DNA of 64,000 bases from Rossellomorea aquimaris TF-12 (GCF_001648555.1 NZ_LQXM01000026.1:1-64000), one strand, 5' to 3'. Shown: positions 16,672-26,477, counted from the first letter of the stretch. Program-made: numbers and translations. The notes: a model not told the origin generated them from the sequence alone.

Positions 16672-16960
16672 TTAAATCACCTCAAAATAGTAGTTACCTC
16701 TATTATACTCTTCCCTATTCTATATCTCATGTAACCTAATTTAAGAACAATTTTCTATAAATAGATGGACGTCAATCTTTAGACAAAGAAATATCGGCAA
16801 ATTTATGACATTTTCACATGAAAACTATACAATTCTTCATAAAACGAATATAGTTTAAAAGGGTTACCAAATGAACGGTATAGGTAGACAATTTTAGAAT
16901 CTAATTAATTTATTATACAATGATTAATAGAGATAAGTAGAAAGGTGGACAAACATAGGT
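16672..16960. promoter_or_regulatory. divergent hmoB / hemE control region
   Basis: These 289 bases hold the promoters of both genes. A -10-like TTATACAAT lies at about 16912-16920, upstream of hemE, but its -35 box is poor. I looked for Fur- and PerR-type inverted repeats and saw no good match. Confidence 0.4.
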
Positions 16961-17992
16961 ATGAAACCAATGAATGATACATTTTTAAGAGCAGCAAAGG
17001 GAGAAAAAACAGATTATACACCCGTATGGTATATGAGGCAAGCTGGTCGTTCACAGCCTGAATATCGTAAAATTAAGGAGAAGTATTCTCTCTTTGAAAT
17101 TACTCATCAACCTGAATTATGTGCTTACGTAACGAGGCTCCCAGTAGAGCAATATGATGTAGACGCTGCAATACTTTACAAAGACATTATGTCACCCCTT
17201 CCATCTATCGGTGTAGACGTGGAAATTAAATCAGGAATTGGGCCAGTAATTGATAATCCTATCCGAACAGTTGCTGATGTTGAAAAGCTTGGGGAAATCA
17301 ATCCTGAAGAGGATGTACCATATGTTTTAGAAACCATAAAATTATTAACTCAAGAACAATTATCAGTTCCTTTAATCGGTTTTGCAGGTGCACCATTTAC
17401 TATGGCCAGCTACATGATTGAAGGAGGACCATCAAAGAACTATAACAAAACAAAAGCCTTTATGTATGCAGAACCAAATGCTTGGTTTGCTCTAATGAAT
17501 AAACTGGCAGACATGACCATTACGTATGCCAAAGCGCAAATAAAAGCAGGAGCGTCTGCTTTCCAAATATTCGATTCATGGGTTGGGGCTTTAAATGTAC
17601 AAGATTACCGAACGTTTATTAAACCAATAATGGAGAAGATTTTTACAGAGCTGAAAAAAGAAAATGTTCCTTTAATTATGTTTGGTGTAGGAGCAAGTCA
17701 CCTTGCTAAAGAATGGCATGACCTTCCACTTGATGTAGTAGGTTTAGATTGGCGTCTTCCAATTCAAGAAGCACGGAGTATGGGTATTACCAAAACAGTC
17801 CAAGGGAATTTAGATCCTTCTATTCTTTTGGCTCCTTGGGAAGTGATTGAAGAAAGAGCCAAAGCGATACTTGATCAAGGGATGGAACTTCCAAGTTACA
17901 TCTTTAATCTAGGCCATGGAGTATTTCCTCAGGTGAATCCTGATACTCTGAAGCGTCTAACAGCCTTCGTTCATGAATACAGTGCTAAGTAA
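16961..17992 (+). CDS. hemE: uroporphyrinogen decarboxylase HemE
   Basis: This 343-residue enzyme decarboxylates the four acetate side chains of uroporphyrinogen III to give coproporphyrinogen III. Signature motifs are [17 protein letters not shown] near the N-terminus (substrate-binding arginines), IDSWVGAL-like [22 protein letters not shown] and the C-terminal NLGHGVFP. It aligns over its full length with B. subtilis HemE. The chosen ATG is 16961, with AAAGGTGG about 13 bases upstream. The next gene, hemH, follows after 91 bases. Confidence 0.95.
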   Translation: MKPMNDTFLRAAKGEKTDYTPVWYMRQAGRSQPEYRKIKEKYSLFEITHQPELCAYVTRLPVEQYDVDAAILYKDIMSPLPSIGVDVEIKSGIGPVIDNPIRTVADVEKLGEINPEEDVPYVLETIKLLTQEQLSVPLIGFAGAPFTMASYMIEGGPSKNYNKTKAFMYAEPNAWFALMNKLADMTITYAKAQIKAGASAFQIFDSWVGALNVQDYRTFIKPIMEKIFTELKKENVPLIMFGVGASHLAKEWHDLPLDVVGLDWRLPIQEARSMGITKTVQGNLDPSILLAPWEVIEERAKAILDQGMELPSYIFNLGHGVFPQVNPDTLKRLTAFVHEYSAK

Positions 17993-18083
17993 AAACACAT
18001 TAACGAGTGTAAATGCGTGGATTGTCGTAAGAAAACATGGCAAAATAATGTAATGTATGAAACTGACAAAGAGGTGAAAGGTT

Positions 18084-19013
18084 ATGGCAAAAAAGAGAAT
18101 GGGTCTACTAGTGATGGCCTATGGAACTCCTTATAAAGAGGAAGATATAGAGCGGTACTATACTCATATCCGTCATGGAAGAGCTCCTTCTAGTGAAATG
18201 TTAGAAGATTTACGCAGTAGGTATGAAGCAATCGGTGGAATTTCACCATTAGCCAAAATTACCATGGACCAAGCAGAAAGTCTAGAACAACATTTAAATA
18301 AAATTCAAGATGAAATAGAGTTCAAAATGTACCTTGGTTTAAAGCATATTGAACCATTTGTTGAAGATGCTGTTGAAGCAATGCATAAAGATGGAATTGA
18401 AGAAGCAGTATCCATTGTTCTTGCTCCCCATTTCTCAACATTCAGTGTGAAGTCTTACAATGGACGTGCAAAAGAAACGGCAGAAAAATTAGGTGGTCCA
18501 CATATTACCTCAATAGAAAGCTGGTATGATGAGCCTAAATTCATCGACTATTGGGTGGAAAAGGTAAAGGACACTTATCAGAATATGCCTGAACAGAAAC
18601 GAAACAATGCAGTCCTAATTGTGTCTGCCCATAGTTTACCAGAACGTATCCTACAATCAGGAGATCCTTATCCTCAGCAATTAGAAGCTACTGCGAAGAT
18701 GATTGCTGACGGAGCGGGTGTAAAGCATTACGCTGTTGGTTGGCAAAGTGAAGGGAATACTCCCGATCCTTGGTTAGGTCCTGATGTTCAGGATTTAACG
18801 AGAGAGCTGTATAAGGAAAAAGGATATACAACATTTGTTTACACTCCAGTTGGATTTGTAGCAGATCATTTAGAAGTTTTATATGACAATGACTATGAAT
18901 GCAAAGTGGTAACAGATGAGATTGGGGCAAGTTATTATCGTCCTGAAATGCCAAATTCCAAACCAGAATTCATTGATGCTATGGCTGATGTCGTTTTAAA
19001 ACATGTTAAATAA
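18084..19013 (+). CDS. hemH: ferrochelatase HemH (CpfC)
   Basis: This 309-residue enzyme inserts Fe2+ into the porphyrin. In Bacillaceae, which use the coproporphyrin-dependent route, the substrate is coproporphyrin III. Active-site residues are in place: Tyr13 (MAYGTP), His183 (VSAHSLPER) and Glu264 ([10 protein letters not shown]). GAGGTGAAAGG precedes ATG 18084. It is co-directional with hemE and followed by a strong terminator before hemY. Confidence 0.95.
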   Translation: MAKKRMGLLVMAYGTPYKEEDIERYYTHIRHGRAPSSEMLEDLRSRYEAIGGISPLAKITMDQAESLEQHLNKIQDEIEFKMYLGLKHIEPFVEDAVEAMHKDGIEEAVSIVLAPHFSTFSVKSYNGRAKETAEKLGGPHITSIESWYDEPKFIDYWVEKVKDTYQNMPEQKRNNAVLIVSAHSLPERILQSGDPYPQQLEATAKMIADGAGVKHYAVGWQSEGNTPDPWLGPDVQDLTRELYKEKGYTTFVYTPVGFVADHLEVLYDNDYECKVVTDEIGASYYRPEMPNSKPEFIDAMADVVLKHVK

Positions 19014-19037
19014 TTTCTTGTTACTTGAGTGAAATAA

Positions 19038-19092
19038 AAGAAGGACTGGAGCGTATGAGTTCACTCTCACAGCTTTAGTCCTTCTTTTTTAA
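19038..19092 (+). terminator. terminator between hemH and hemY
   Basis: AGAAGGACT ... AGTCCTTCT with a nested GAG/CTC stem-loop is followed by TTTTTT. It separates hemH from hemY, so hemY depends on read-through or its own start. Confidence 0.8.
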
Positions 19093-19126
19093 AAAAGAAG
19101 ATATTTTGTTAAAGAAGGCGATGATT

Positions 19127-20533
19127 TTGTTGGAACAACCATACAAAAAGATTGTAGTAATTGGTGGAGGGATCACCGGGTTAACTACAGCCTACTATCT
19201 GCAAAAGGAAATTAAAGATAAAAATCTTCCTATTTCAGTGAAGTTAATGGAAGGAAGCCACCGATTAGGCGGAAAGGTTCAAACCGTAAAAAAAGAAGGG
19301 TATATCATTGAAAAGGGTCCCGATTCGTTTTTATCAAGCAAAACGAGTGTGACTCGTTTTGCAAAGGAAGTTGGTATCGATCATACATTACTGAGCAATG
19401 TTAAAGGGAAATCTTTTGTTATTGCTAATGATGAATTGTATCCGATACCGGGTGGGTCAATTGTAGGAATTCCAACACAAATCGTTCCATTTATAACAAC
19501 AAGCTTGTTTTCATTAACAGGAAAGGTAAGAGCGGCAGCAGATTTTGTACTTCCACGATCACAGAAACACGAAGATCAACCTCTTGGGAAGTTCTTTAGA
19601 AGAAGGATGGGCGATGAGGTTGTCGATCATTTAATTGAGCCTCTTTTAACCGGCATATTTGCTGGTGACATTGATCAGTTAAGTTTAATGTCTACATTTC
19701 CACAACTCTATGAAATAGAGCAAAGACACCGTAGTTTAATAGCAGGAATGAAAAAAAACAAAAATTCTAATCAACACTCTAATGAAAGAGGGGATTTTCT
19801 TACATTTACTGGAGGACTACAATCCTTAGTAGATGCAGTAGTGAATCGCTTAGAACCTAATACGGTTTATAAAAATATGAAAGTAAATAAGATTGAACAA
19901 AAAGGAAATGGGGGCTTCAATCTTACACTGGCAAGCAACCAGATTTTAGAAGCAGACAGTGTGATTGTTACAACACCTCACCATGCACTACAATCAATGC
20001 TTTCTACCTATTCATTTTTTGATTTTCTAAAAGAAATGCCCGCTACATCAGTAGCAACAGTAGCAATGGGATTTTCGGAAGAGGCTATAAACAAGGACAT
20101 AGACGGGACAGAGTTTTTGGTATCTAGAAATAGTGATTACTCCCTTACTGCTTGTACGTGGACTCATGAAAAATGGCCCCACACAGCTCCTGATGGAAAG
20201 CTTCTGCTGAGGTCTTATCTAGGGAAATCCGGCGATGAAACCATTGTCGATCTATCGGACGATCAAATCGAACAAATCGTTCTTGAAGATCTAAGTAAGA
20301 TTGTTGACATTAATGGAAATCCAGACTTCACCCTCGTATCAAGGTATAAAAATTCAATGCCTCAATATACGGTTGGGCACAAGAAACGTATCGAAGAAAT
20401 GTACCAAACCGCTGAATCAAGTTTACCTGGATTATTTATTGGAGGCAGTTCTTATGAAGGACTGAGTATTCCTGATTGTATTGAACAGGGTGAAAAAGCT
20501 GTAACTAATGCATTATCTTTTTTAAAATCGTAA
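19127..20533 (+). CDS. hemY: coproporphyrinogen/protoporphyrinogen oxidase HemY (CgoX)
   Basis: This FAD-dependent oxidase of about 468 residues oxidises coproporphyrinogen III to coproporphyrin III. The N-terminal dinucleotide-binding motif is VVIGGGITGLTTAYYL. FRRRMGDEVVDHLIEPLLTGIFAGD and the C-terminal GLFIGGSSYEGLSIPDCIEQG (FAD contact) are characteristic. TTG 19127 is chosen because AAGAAGG lies eight bases upstream; the upstream TTG (19106) and ATG (19121) do not fit that site. The terminator before it differs from the hemEHY operon of B. subtilis. Confidence 0.93.
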   Translation: MLEQPYKKIVVIGGGITGLTTAYYLQKEIKDKNLPISVKLMEGSHRLGGKVQTVKKEGYIIEKGPDSFLSSKTSVTRFAKEVGIDHTLLSNVKGKSFVIANDELYPIPGGSIVGIPTQIVPFITTSLFSLTGKVRAAADFVLPRSQKHEDQPLGKFFRRRMGDEVVDHLIEPLLTGIFAGDIDQLSLMSTFPQLYEIEQRHRSLIAGMKKNKNSNQHSNERGDFLTFTGGLQSLVDAVVNRLEPNTVYKNMKVNKIEQKGNGGFNLTLASNQILEADSVIVTTPHHALQSMLSTYSFFDFLKEMPATSVATVAMGFSEEAINKDIDGTEFLVSRNSDYSLTACTWTHEKWPHTAPDGKLLLRSYLGKSGDETIVDLSDDQIEQIVLEDLSKIVDINGNPDFTLVSRYKNSMPQYTVGHKKRIEEMYQTAESSLPGLFIGGSSYEGLSIPDCIEQGEKAVTNALSFLKS

Positions 20534-20585
20534 GGAATAAAGGACTGCTGGGAGACTAGTGGTCTTTTTTCTTTGAGAGTTTACT

Positions 20586-20738
20586 AGTGCAAATGATCCT
20601 GTCACGCGGAAAGCACTGAACCTGAAGCGGTTCTTTTCGTAAAGCTCTATTCGTAAACTTTGTTGCTTTTTAAGAAGAGAGTAGTAGTTGATTACGAGGG
20701 GTGCTCGCTTTCCCCGGGGCGTGAAGAGCCTCCTCAAG
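20586..20738. repeat. degenerate copy of the GGAGCGGAAG dispersed repeat
   Basis: CGTAAACTTTGTTGC at 20652 is followed by GTAGTAGTTGATT and GGTGCTCGCTTTCC. This is the flank and right arm of the element at 35445-35610, in reverse orientation. The rest (CACGCGGAAAGCAC) is eroded. No gene lies in the interval between hemY and the LysM gene. Confidence 0.65.
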
Positions 20739-20741
20739 CTG

Positions 20742-22151
20742 TTATTTCACTACTCTATACCTTGAATGCTGAAGCATCCAATTTTGTGGAAATGCGCTTC
20801 CTAGAACCCAGTAGCTCAAGCCTCTAAGTTTATAATCCTCCATCATTTTTTGTTTGGATAAAATGCTTCTAGCATCCTCAAACCAAACTTCATGTTTTTG
20901 CCCTGACTCATCCCAATACGTAAAAAAAGGAGATTGATATTCGTCATTATATTGAATACGAACTCCGTATTTGCTAGCTATGTCAAGTGCTCCTTGGGGA
21001 GAAACTGTTTTGGCAAATGTACCATCAACCCAGGGAACCTTCCAATCTCGTCCATACAAGGGTACACCCATAAGTATTTTTTTTCTTGGTATGACAGTAA
21101 CGGCATAATCGAGTACCTTTTTCACTTCATTTATTGGGGCAATTGCCCATGGACGCCCTCCAGCCCAACCCCATTCGTAGGTCATAAGGACAACAAAATC
21201 GACAATTTCACCATGAGCTTGATAATCATGTGCTTCATATAAAAGTCCTTTTTGATCTCCTTTTATTTTAGGAGCAAGAGCGGTTGAAACAGAGTAACCC
21301 TTTGGCTTTAAAGCTGAAACAACCCTTCTTAGAAAGGTATTGTAATTCTCACGGTCTTCAGGGTATACGTATTCGAAATCTATATTCAGCCCCTTATATC
21401 CCTTTGTTTGTATTTTATTTAAAATAGAAGAAATTAACGTGTTTTGTAGTGATTTACTTCTTAAAATAGTTGCCGCAAGATCAGAATTAAATTCCCCCCC
21501 AGTATAATTGGTTAGAACTAGAAGAGGATCGACATTATGATTATAGGAAGCTGTGATAAGTCCACTGTCATTCAGCTCCGTTATGGAACCCTCAGCAGTA
21601 ATAGAGTGGGTAAAGGGAGATAAATAGGTAAAGTAGCTGCCTAAACCATTTACTTCAGCAACTCCCTTACTATCTGTACGAGTGGTGTAGGCATTCGTTT
21701 CAATTTTTGGTTTGTTATTAGGTAGAAGAATTTGTTGGTTGGGATAAATTAGAGAAGGATTTTGAATATTATTTGCATTCAATATTTTTTGTAAAGATAC
21801 CTTATAGTTGTAAGAGATTGAATAAAGAGTTTCACCAGACTTAACCGTATGAGTAAAGAATGGCATAACGATTAACTGACCGGTAAATAGGAGAGAGGGA
21901 ACAGAAATATGATTGAAAGTAATAAGCTCTTGGAGGCTTACATTATACTTTTCGCTAATATTATACAAAGTATCTCCAGGTTGTACGATATATTCTTTTA
22001 AAGGTTCTGGTATTAAAAGACTTTGTCCAATCACTAGTAAATTGGGATTTTTTAGTTGGTTACCGTGAAAAATTTGATTCACCTCTACCCCATATTGTTG
22101 AGCAATCGACCAGAGTGAATCCCCGCTTTTAACTACATAAATATTCATCAT
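20742..22151 (-). CDS. LysM / GH18 cell-wall hydrolase (YaaH/SleL-like)
   Basis: This 469-residue protein has three LysM peptidoglycan-binding domains (about residues 3-48, 53-96 and 98-143; each with the GDTLY/GDSLW-type turn and NxxxxP end). A glycoside hydrolase family 18 domain follows (about 155-469). The active-site strand reads GLNIDFEYV, keeping the acid/base Glu and one Asp of DxxDxDxE, as in spore cortex N-acetylglucosaminidases. There is no cleavable signal peptide, as usual for spore-coat-associated SleL/YaaH. SleL relatives usually have two LysM domains, so a third is unusual. GGGGGGTGA precedes ATG 22151. Confidence 0.85.
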   Translation of the reverse strand: MMNIYVVKSGDSLWSIAQQYGVEVNQIFHGNQLKNPNLLVIGQSLLIPEPLKEYIVQPGDTLYNISEKYNVSLQELITFNHISVPSLLFTGQLIVMPFFTHTVKSGETLYSISYNYKVSLQKILNANNIQNPSLIYPNQQILLPNNKPKIETNAYTTRTDSKGVAEVNGLGSYFTYLSPFTHSITAEGSITELNDSGLITASYNHNVDPLLVLTNYTGGEFNSDLAATILRSKSLQNTLISSILNKIQTKGYKGLNIDFEYVYPEDRENYNTFLRRVVSALKPKGYSVSTALAPKIKGDQKGLLYEAHDYQAHGEIVDFVVLMTYEWGWAGGRPWAIAPINEVKKVLDYAVTVIPRKKILMGVPLYGRDWKVPWVDGTFAKTVSPQGALDIASKYGVRIQYNDEYQSPFFTYWDESGQKHEVWFEDARSILSKQKMMEDYKLRGLSYWVLGSAFPQNWMLQHSRYRVVK

Positions 22152-22324
22152 TCACCCCCCATAGAAACCTTATGTTTATAACCTATTCAAGCAGGCTTAT
22201 TTTTATTTGAAGAATGAATGAAAAAAATAACTTGTGTGTTATCAATAGATGTGATAAATTAATCAATGTTAGTAAAATGACTGGTTTTCGAATTTGGTCA
22301 AACGGTCAAAAAAGGGGTGAGCTC

Positions 22325-22897
22325 ATGGCGATTGATCGAAAGAAACAGATTCTAGAGGCTGCAACAAATTCATTTTCATTATTTGGCTATAAAGCGACCA
22401 CGATGGATCAAGTAGCAAAGTTAGCGAATGTTGGGAAAGGAACCATTTATACTTTCTTTAAAAATAAAGAAGAATTATTTGACGAGATTGTCTCGTCATT
22501 AATTAACGAAATGAAACTGGAAGCGGAAGAGGTAATTGATACTGAAGCTAGCTTTTCAGTAAATGTACATCACGCACTTTTTCGTATACTTGAATTTCGA
22601 AAAGAGCATAAGCTTACGATTAAGCTATATCAAGAAGCGCGAGAAATGGGAACTCCTGCTGTATCAGAAGTAATCGATCGAATGGAGAAAGTCGTGATTG
22701 ACTTTTTAAGTCTAAGAATTGAAAAAGCCATTTCTTCAAAAGCGATTAAGCCATGCAATCCAGAAATGACCGCTTTTGTTATGTTGAAGTTATATGTTTC
22801 TCTTATATTTGATTGGGAACGAGCACATGGCCCATTAGATAAAGATGAAATTGCTAATCTCTTTGAATTGTATTTAATTAAAGGGTTATCTAGCTGA
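22325..22897 (+). CDS. yhgD: TetR family regulator YhgD
   Basis: This 190-residue regulator has an N-terminal TetR helix-turn-helix (KKQILEAATNSFSLFGYKATTMDQVAKLANVGKGTIYTFFKNKEELF, residues about 5-52) and a C-terminal ligand-binding domain. ATG 22325 follows GGGGTGAG; the 37 extra residues of the longer frame have no ribosome binding site. It precedes yhgE as in B. subtilis and probably represses it (inference). A 12-base perfect inverted repeat in the yhgD-yhgE gap is a candidate operator. Confidence 0.85.
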   Translation: MAIDRKKQILEAATNSFSLFGYKATTMDQVAKLANVGKGTIYTFFKNKEELFDEIVSSLINEMKLEAEEVIDTEASFSVNVHHALFRILEFRKEHKLTIKLYQEAREMGTPAVSEVIDRMEKVVIDFLSLRIEKAISSKAIKPCNPEMTAFVMLKLYVSLIFDWERAHGPLDKDEIANLFELYLIKGLSS

Positions 22898-22915
22898 TAA
22901 TCCTTCATTTTTGGG

Positions 22916-22950
22916 AATAAATGACTAATTGAATAAAATAGTCATTTATT
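22916..22950. promoter_or_regulatory. inverted repeat between yhgD and yhgE
   Basis: AATAAATGACTA and TAGTCATTTATT form a perfect 12-base inverted repeat with an 11-base centre. It may be a weak yhgD terminator (no T-run follows) or a TetR-type operator controlling yhgE. The sequence alone does not decide. Confidence 0.5.
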
Positions 22951-23002
22951 TCATGACCTTATTCACCGCTCTAATGCAAGTGAAAATAAAAGGAGGAAAA
23001 AC

Positions 23003-25201
23003 ATGAAGAAATCATTTATTGGTTCAGAGTTTAAAGGAATTTTTCGAAATAAGAAGCTACTCATCCCGATTTTAGCTGTTTTATTCATTCCTGTTCTATA
23101 CAGTGGTATGTTTCTGTGGGCGTTTTGGGATCCTTACGAACAACTTAAGGACTTGCCGGTAGCCGTTGTAAATAGTGATCAGGGGGCAGAATTTGATGGA
23201 GAGGAATTGGAAATCGGATCTGATCTCGTGGAAAAATTGAAGGATAGTAATCAATTTGACTTTCACTTCGTAGATAAAGAAGAAGGATACAAGAATTTAA
23301 AGAATCAAGAATATTACATGCTCGTTGAAATTCCAGAGGATTTCTCTGAAAACGGTACAACATTGTTAGAGGAAACCCCTCAAAAGCTTTCTCTAAAATA
23401 TGTACCCAATGAAAGTTTTAACTTCTTGTCCGCTCAAATTGGAGATACAGCAATGAAAGAAATCAAAGCTGGCCTTTCTAAATCTGTATCTGAAACATAT
23501 GCTGAAACGATGTTTGATAAGATTCAGAAAATGGGAGATGGATTCCAAACGGCGAGTGACAAAGCCGGAGAAATTAATAATGGAGCCATTGACTTATCTC
23601 AAGGTGCCAAAAAGCTAAAAGATAATTTAGCCGTGTTAGCTGAAAAAAATGTTGAGATGAATGATGGTGTTGCCAAAACTCGTGCTGGTGCTGAAAAACT
23701 GGCTAAAGGTTCTAAAGAGCTATCTGACGGTGTTGGGATCATGACAGGAAAGACTCAACAGCTTTACAAAGGAACGCAAGATGTTCAATCAGGAATTGAC
23801 TCTCTTGCAGCAGGAATTGACCAAAGTAAAGCAGGTTTAGAAGAGGTAGAAGTTGGCTTAGACAGTGCAGTCACCAATACAGCTAAATTATATGCGGGTT
23901 CACAAAATTTAGCGGATAAACTGGGTAGCTTGCAAGGTGGAGCAGATAATGCCAAGGCAGGTGCTCAAGCTATCGGATCAGGAGCTGAAGATCTGGAAAA
24001 AGAATTAGCTCCATTCATGGGAAGTCTCCCCGAGGAGAAAAAAGCTCAATTACAAGCAGCAATTGATCAGATTAAACAAGGAGCAACTAATCTACAAGCA
24101 GGAACTGGAGCATTAAGTGCTGGAGCATCTGAGCTGCAAAATGGTGCTGATTCTCTCGCGGGTGGAATTGGAGCATTAAACGAAGGTCAGAAGAAACTTC
24201 AAGGTGGAGTAGGACAATTAGTAGATGGTTCTGCCCAGCTGGACCAAGGCTCCAATCAACTGCAAGCTGGCCAAAAGGAAATCGTGAAAAATTTCGGCCT
24301 GCTTAATGGTAAGCTTGACGAGGTGTATCAAGGGACAGTAAGTGTTGCTTCAGGAGCAAGTGATTTGAGTTCAGGACTTAACAGAGTATATGATGGTTCA
24401 ACTCAATTAACAGACGGATCTAGAAAGCTTGCTGATGGTTCATCAGAATTGGCAGAAGGCTCTACGAAACTTTCTGATGGAACAACGGAATATGAGTCGA
24501 AGTTAAAAGACGCTGCTAAAGAAGCTAATAGTGTCAATCCAAATGACGATACGTATAACATGATGGCAGCTCCAGTGGATGTGAAGAATGAGAAAATCAA
24601 TCATGTTCCAAACTATGGAACAGGTTTTGCTCCTTACTTCTTATCCCTAGGATTATTTGTCGGGGCGCTATTAATCTCAATTGTTTATCCATTGAAAGAA
24701 CCAGCTAATCGTCCATCAAGTGGAATGAGTTGGTTCCTAGGTAAATTCACTGTTCTTACAACTGTAGGAATTATTCAATCACTGATTGCAGCAGGAATTT
24801 TACTGCTAGGATTAGGTCTTGAAGTGGAAAGTGTACCTTTATTCTTGCTTTCAACTATTATTACGAGCCTTACATTCCTTGCGTTAATTCAAATGCTTGT
24901 TACAATCCTGGGAGATCCAGGTCGCTTCGTAGCGATTATCATATTAATCCTACAACTAACAACAAGCGCGGGAACTTTCCCATTAGAATTAATACCCACA
25001 GCACTACAACCAATTAGTGCACTGTTACCGATGACGTATTCAGTAGCAGGATTTAAAGCGGTTATCTCAAGTGGTGACTTTGCTTTTATGTGGCAAAACC
25101 TTTTCATCCTACTTGGCTACTTCCTAGTGTTCATAACACTAACAGCTATATATTTCGTAGGACTATTTAAGAAACAATATACAAGAACTGTTGAAGCATA
25201 A
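23003..25201 (+). CDS. yhgE: YhgE/Pip family membrane protein
   Basis: This 732-residue protein has one N-terminal membrane segment (about residues 20-38), a large extracellular region and five or six C-terminal segments (from about residue 540). The middle (about 190-510) is a long repeat of short G/A-rich helical units of the type GAxxLxxGxxxLxxG, as in the phage-infection protein Pip. The membrane part resembles ABC-2 type permeases. AAAAGGAGG precedes ATG 23003. The function in bacilli is not known; phage-receptor and export roles exist in relatives. Confidence 0.88.
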   Translation: MKKSFIGSEFKGIFRNKKLLIPILAVLFIPVLYSGMFLWAFWDPYEQLKDLPVAVVNSDQGAEFDGEELEIGSDLVEKLKDSNQFDFHFVDKEEGYKNLKNQEYYMLVEIPEDFSENGTTLLEETPQKLSLKYVPNESFNFLSAQIGDTAMKEIKAGLSKSVSETYAETMFDKIQKMGDGFQTASDKAGEINNGAIDLSQGAKKLKDNLAVLAEKNVEMNDGVAKTRAGAEKLAKGSKELSDGVGIMTGKTQQLYKGTQDVQSGIDSLAAGIDQSKAGLEEVEVGLDSAVTNTAKLYAGSQNLADKLGSLQGGADNAKAGAQAIGSGAEDLEKELAPFMGSLPEEKKAQLQAAIDQIKQGATNLQAGTGALSAGASELQNGADSLAGGIGALNEGQKKLQGGVGQLVDGSAQLDQGSNQLQAGQKEIVKNFGLLNGKLDEVYQGTVSVASGASDLSSGLNRVYDGSTQLTDGSRKLADGSSELAEGSTKLSDGTTEYESKLKDAAKEANSVNPNDDTYNMMAAPVDVKNEKINHVPNYGTGFAPYFLSLGLFVGALLISIVYPLKEPANRPSSGMSWFLGKFTVLTTVGIIQSLIAAGILLLGLGLEVESVPLFLLSTIITSLTFLALIQMLVTILGDPGRFVAIIILILQLTTSAGTFPLELIPTALQPISALLPMTYSVAGFKAVISSGDFAFMWQNLFILLGYFLVFITLTAIYFVGLFKKQYTRTVEA

Positions 25202-25206
25202 GTAAG

Positions 25207-25243
25207 AAGGCGGGAGGTGCCATGGCACCTCCCGCTTTCTTTC
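25207..25243 (+). terminator. terminator of yhgE
   Basis: GCGGGAGGTGCC / GGCACCTCCCGC form a perfect stem around ATGGCA, with TTTC following. Confidence 0.85.
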
Positions 25244-25346
25244 ATAAAATGGACAAACCTTACGTATGCATGAGGATGGTATACTAATTTGTGAGATGTT
25301 CATAATGGGTGATGAACTAATGTTTGTACTTAAAGGAGAGTATCAT

Positions 25347-26090
25347 ATGAAGAAGTTAGGCATTTTGATGTTATTAGGTGTATTGTCGTTATTTTTAGCA
25401 GCATGCGGAAATTCAAATGGAGAAAACTCAACAGATGAAGATAAAAAAATGGTTCAGGTTGATGCGAACCTGGAGCTTCCTCAAAAAGCGAAAAAAGGTG
25501 AAACCGTTTCTCTATCTACAAAGGTCACTCAAGGTGACGAGAATGTAGATGATGCAGAAGAAGTAAAATACGAGATATGGAAAAACGGTAAAAAAGAAGA
25601 AAGTGAAATGATTGAAGCGAAGCATGAGAAAGATGGAGTATACAAGGCTGAAAAAGCCTTTGAAGAAGATGGAATGTACACAGTACAAGTTCATGTAACA
25701 GCTCGTGATATGCATACAATGCCAAAAGCTGAAATTGCAATCGGTGATGTTGAAGCAAGGGAACATGAAGAAAGTGGCGACGATCACCATCACGGAGACC
25801 ATGTTTCTATTCACTTAATGAAACCTGATACTATCATTGCAAAAGAAGATGCTGAAATGATGGTGCTTGTAGAAAGCAAAGAAAAGTCTTTAGAAGATGC
25901 TGAAGTCCGTTTTGAGATTTACAAAGAAGGTCAAGAGAAGCATGAATGGGTAGATCTAACAGCTGGTGATGCCGGTAAGTATAATGGTTCGTATGCTTTC
26001 CCTGAAAAGGGTACCTACAATGTACAGGTTCATGTAACCAAAGGAGAAGAAATTCACGAACACACAATGAAAATAGTGAAAGTTCAATAA
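25347..26090 (+). CDS. lipoprotein with two YtkA-like domains
   Basis: This 247-residue lipoprotein has the signal peptide MKKLGILMLLGVLSLFLAAC with lipobox LAAC (Cys20). Two similar beta-sandwich repeats follow, each ending in YTVQVHV or YNVQVHV (about residues 40-135 and 155-247). A histidine-rich linker (DDHHHGDH) joins them. The repeats fit the YtkA/FixH-like domain, often linked to metal or respiratory-chain contexts. ATG 25347 follows AAAGGAG. The histidine-rich linker hints at metal binding (inference). It has its own terminator. Confidence 0.8.
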   Translation: MKKLGILMLLGVLSLFLAACGNSNGENSTDEDKKMVQVDANLELPQKAKKGETVSLSTKVTQGDENVDDAEEVKYEIWKNGKKEESEMIEAKHEKDGVYKAEKAFEEDGMYTVQVHVTARDMHTMPKAEIAIGDVEAREHEESGDDHHHGDHVSIHLMKPDTIIAKEDAEMMVLVESKEKSLEDAEVRFEIYKEGQEKHEWVDLTAGDAGKYNGSYAFPEKGTYNVQVHVTKGEEIHEHTMKIVKVQ

Positions 26091-26094
26091 CAAT

Positions 26095-26131
26095 AAAAAG
26101 GATGCTCTTGACGTCAAGAGCATCCTTTTTA
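26095..26131. terminator. terminator between the YtkA-like gene and yhfH
   Basis: AAAAGGATGCTCTTGACG / CGTCAAGAGCATCCTTTTT is a near-perfect palindrome that can serve both convergent genes. Confidence 0.9.
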
Positions 26132-26138
26132 TTACCCC

Positions 26139-26273
26139 TTAATATTCATAATCAGTCGTACATTTTTCACAATAAATGCCGTAGCATTCATGCTGCTCTT
26201 CAATTGTATCTCCACACTGGGCACAAGACTTAGGCGGCAAATTTCGAAAGAACTCCACAATATTTTTAACCAT
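26139..26273 (-). CDS. yhfH: YhfH family zinc-ribbon-like protein, 44 aa
   Basis: This very small gene translates with N-terminus MVKNIVEFFRNLPPKSCAQC and then ...HECYGIYCEKCTTDYEY. Two Cys-x-x-Cys pairs (CAQC and CEKC), plus an extra Cys, suggest a structural zinc site. The sequence FFRNLPPKSCAQCGD and EEQHECY match the B. subtilis YhfH family, and the place before yhfI matches too. GGAGGGTGAT precedes the ATG at 26273. Function unknown. Confidence 0.85.
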   Translation of the reverse strand: MVKNIVEFFRNLPPKSCAQCGDTIEEQHECYGIYCEKCTTDYEY

Positions 26274-26477
26274 GTTTATCACCCTCCGTAAATTTGTTTT
26301 CACCCATCAATTGTTTGTGTTATATAACTGATGTGTTAATTTATTTTATTGTATTATAACAGTGTGGAGTTCGTCAATGATTTATTTAAAAATAGGCGAA
26401 AAAAATGAAAAAATAGGCACAATGAAGTATAGTAAGAATGATAATCAAATATTGTACTGGGGAGGTTCAAGTTCAAT

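Noticed and set aside
16672-16960. Fur or PerR box between hmoB and hemE
   Set aside because: No inverted repeat near the GATAATGATTATC or TTATAATNATTATAA consensus was found.
22205-22225. FadR half-site (GAATGAATGA) upstream of yhgD
   Set aside because: Only one half of the palindrome is present, so it does not meet the standard used for lcfB.
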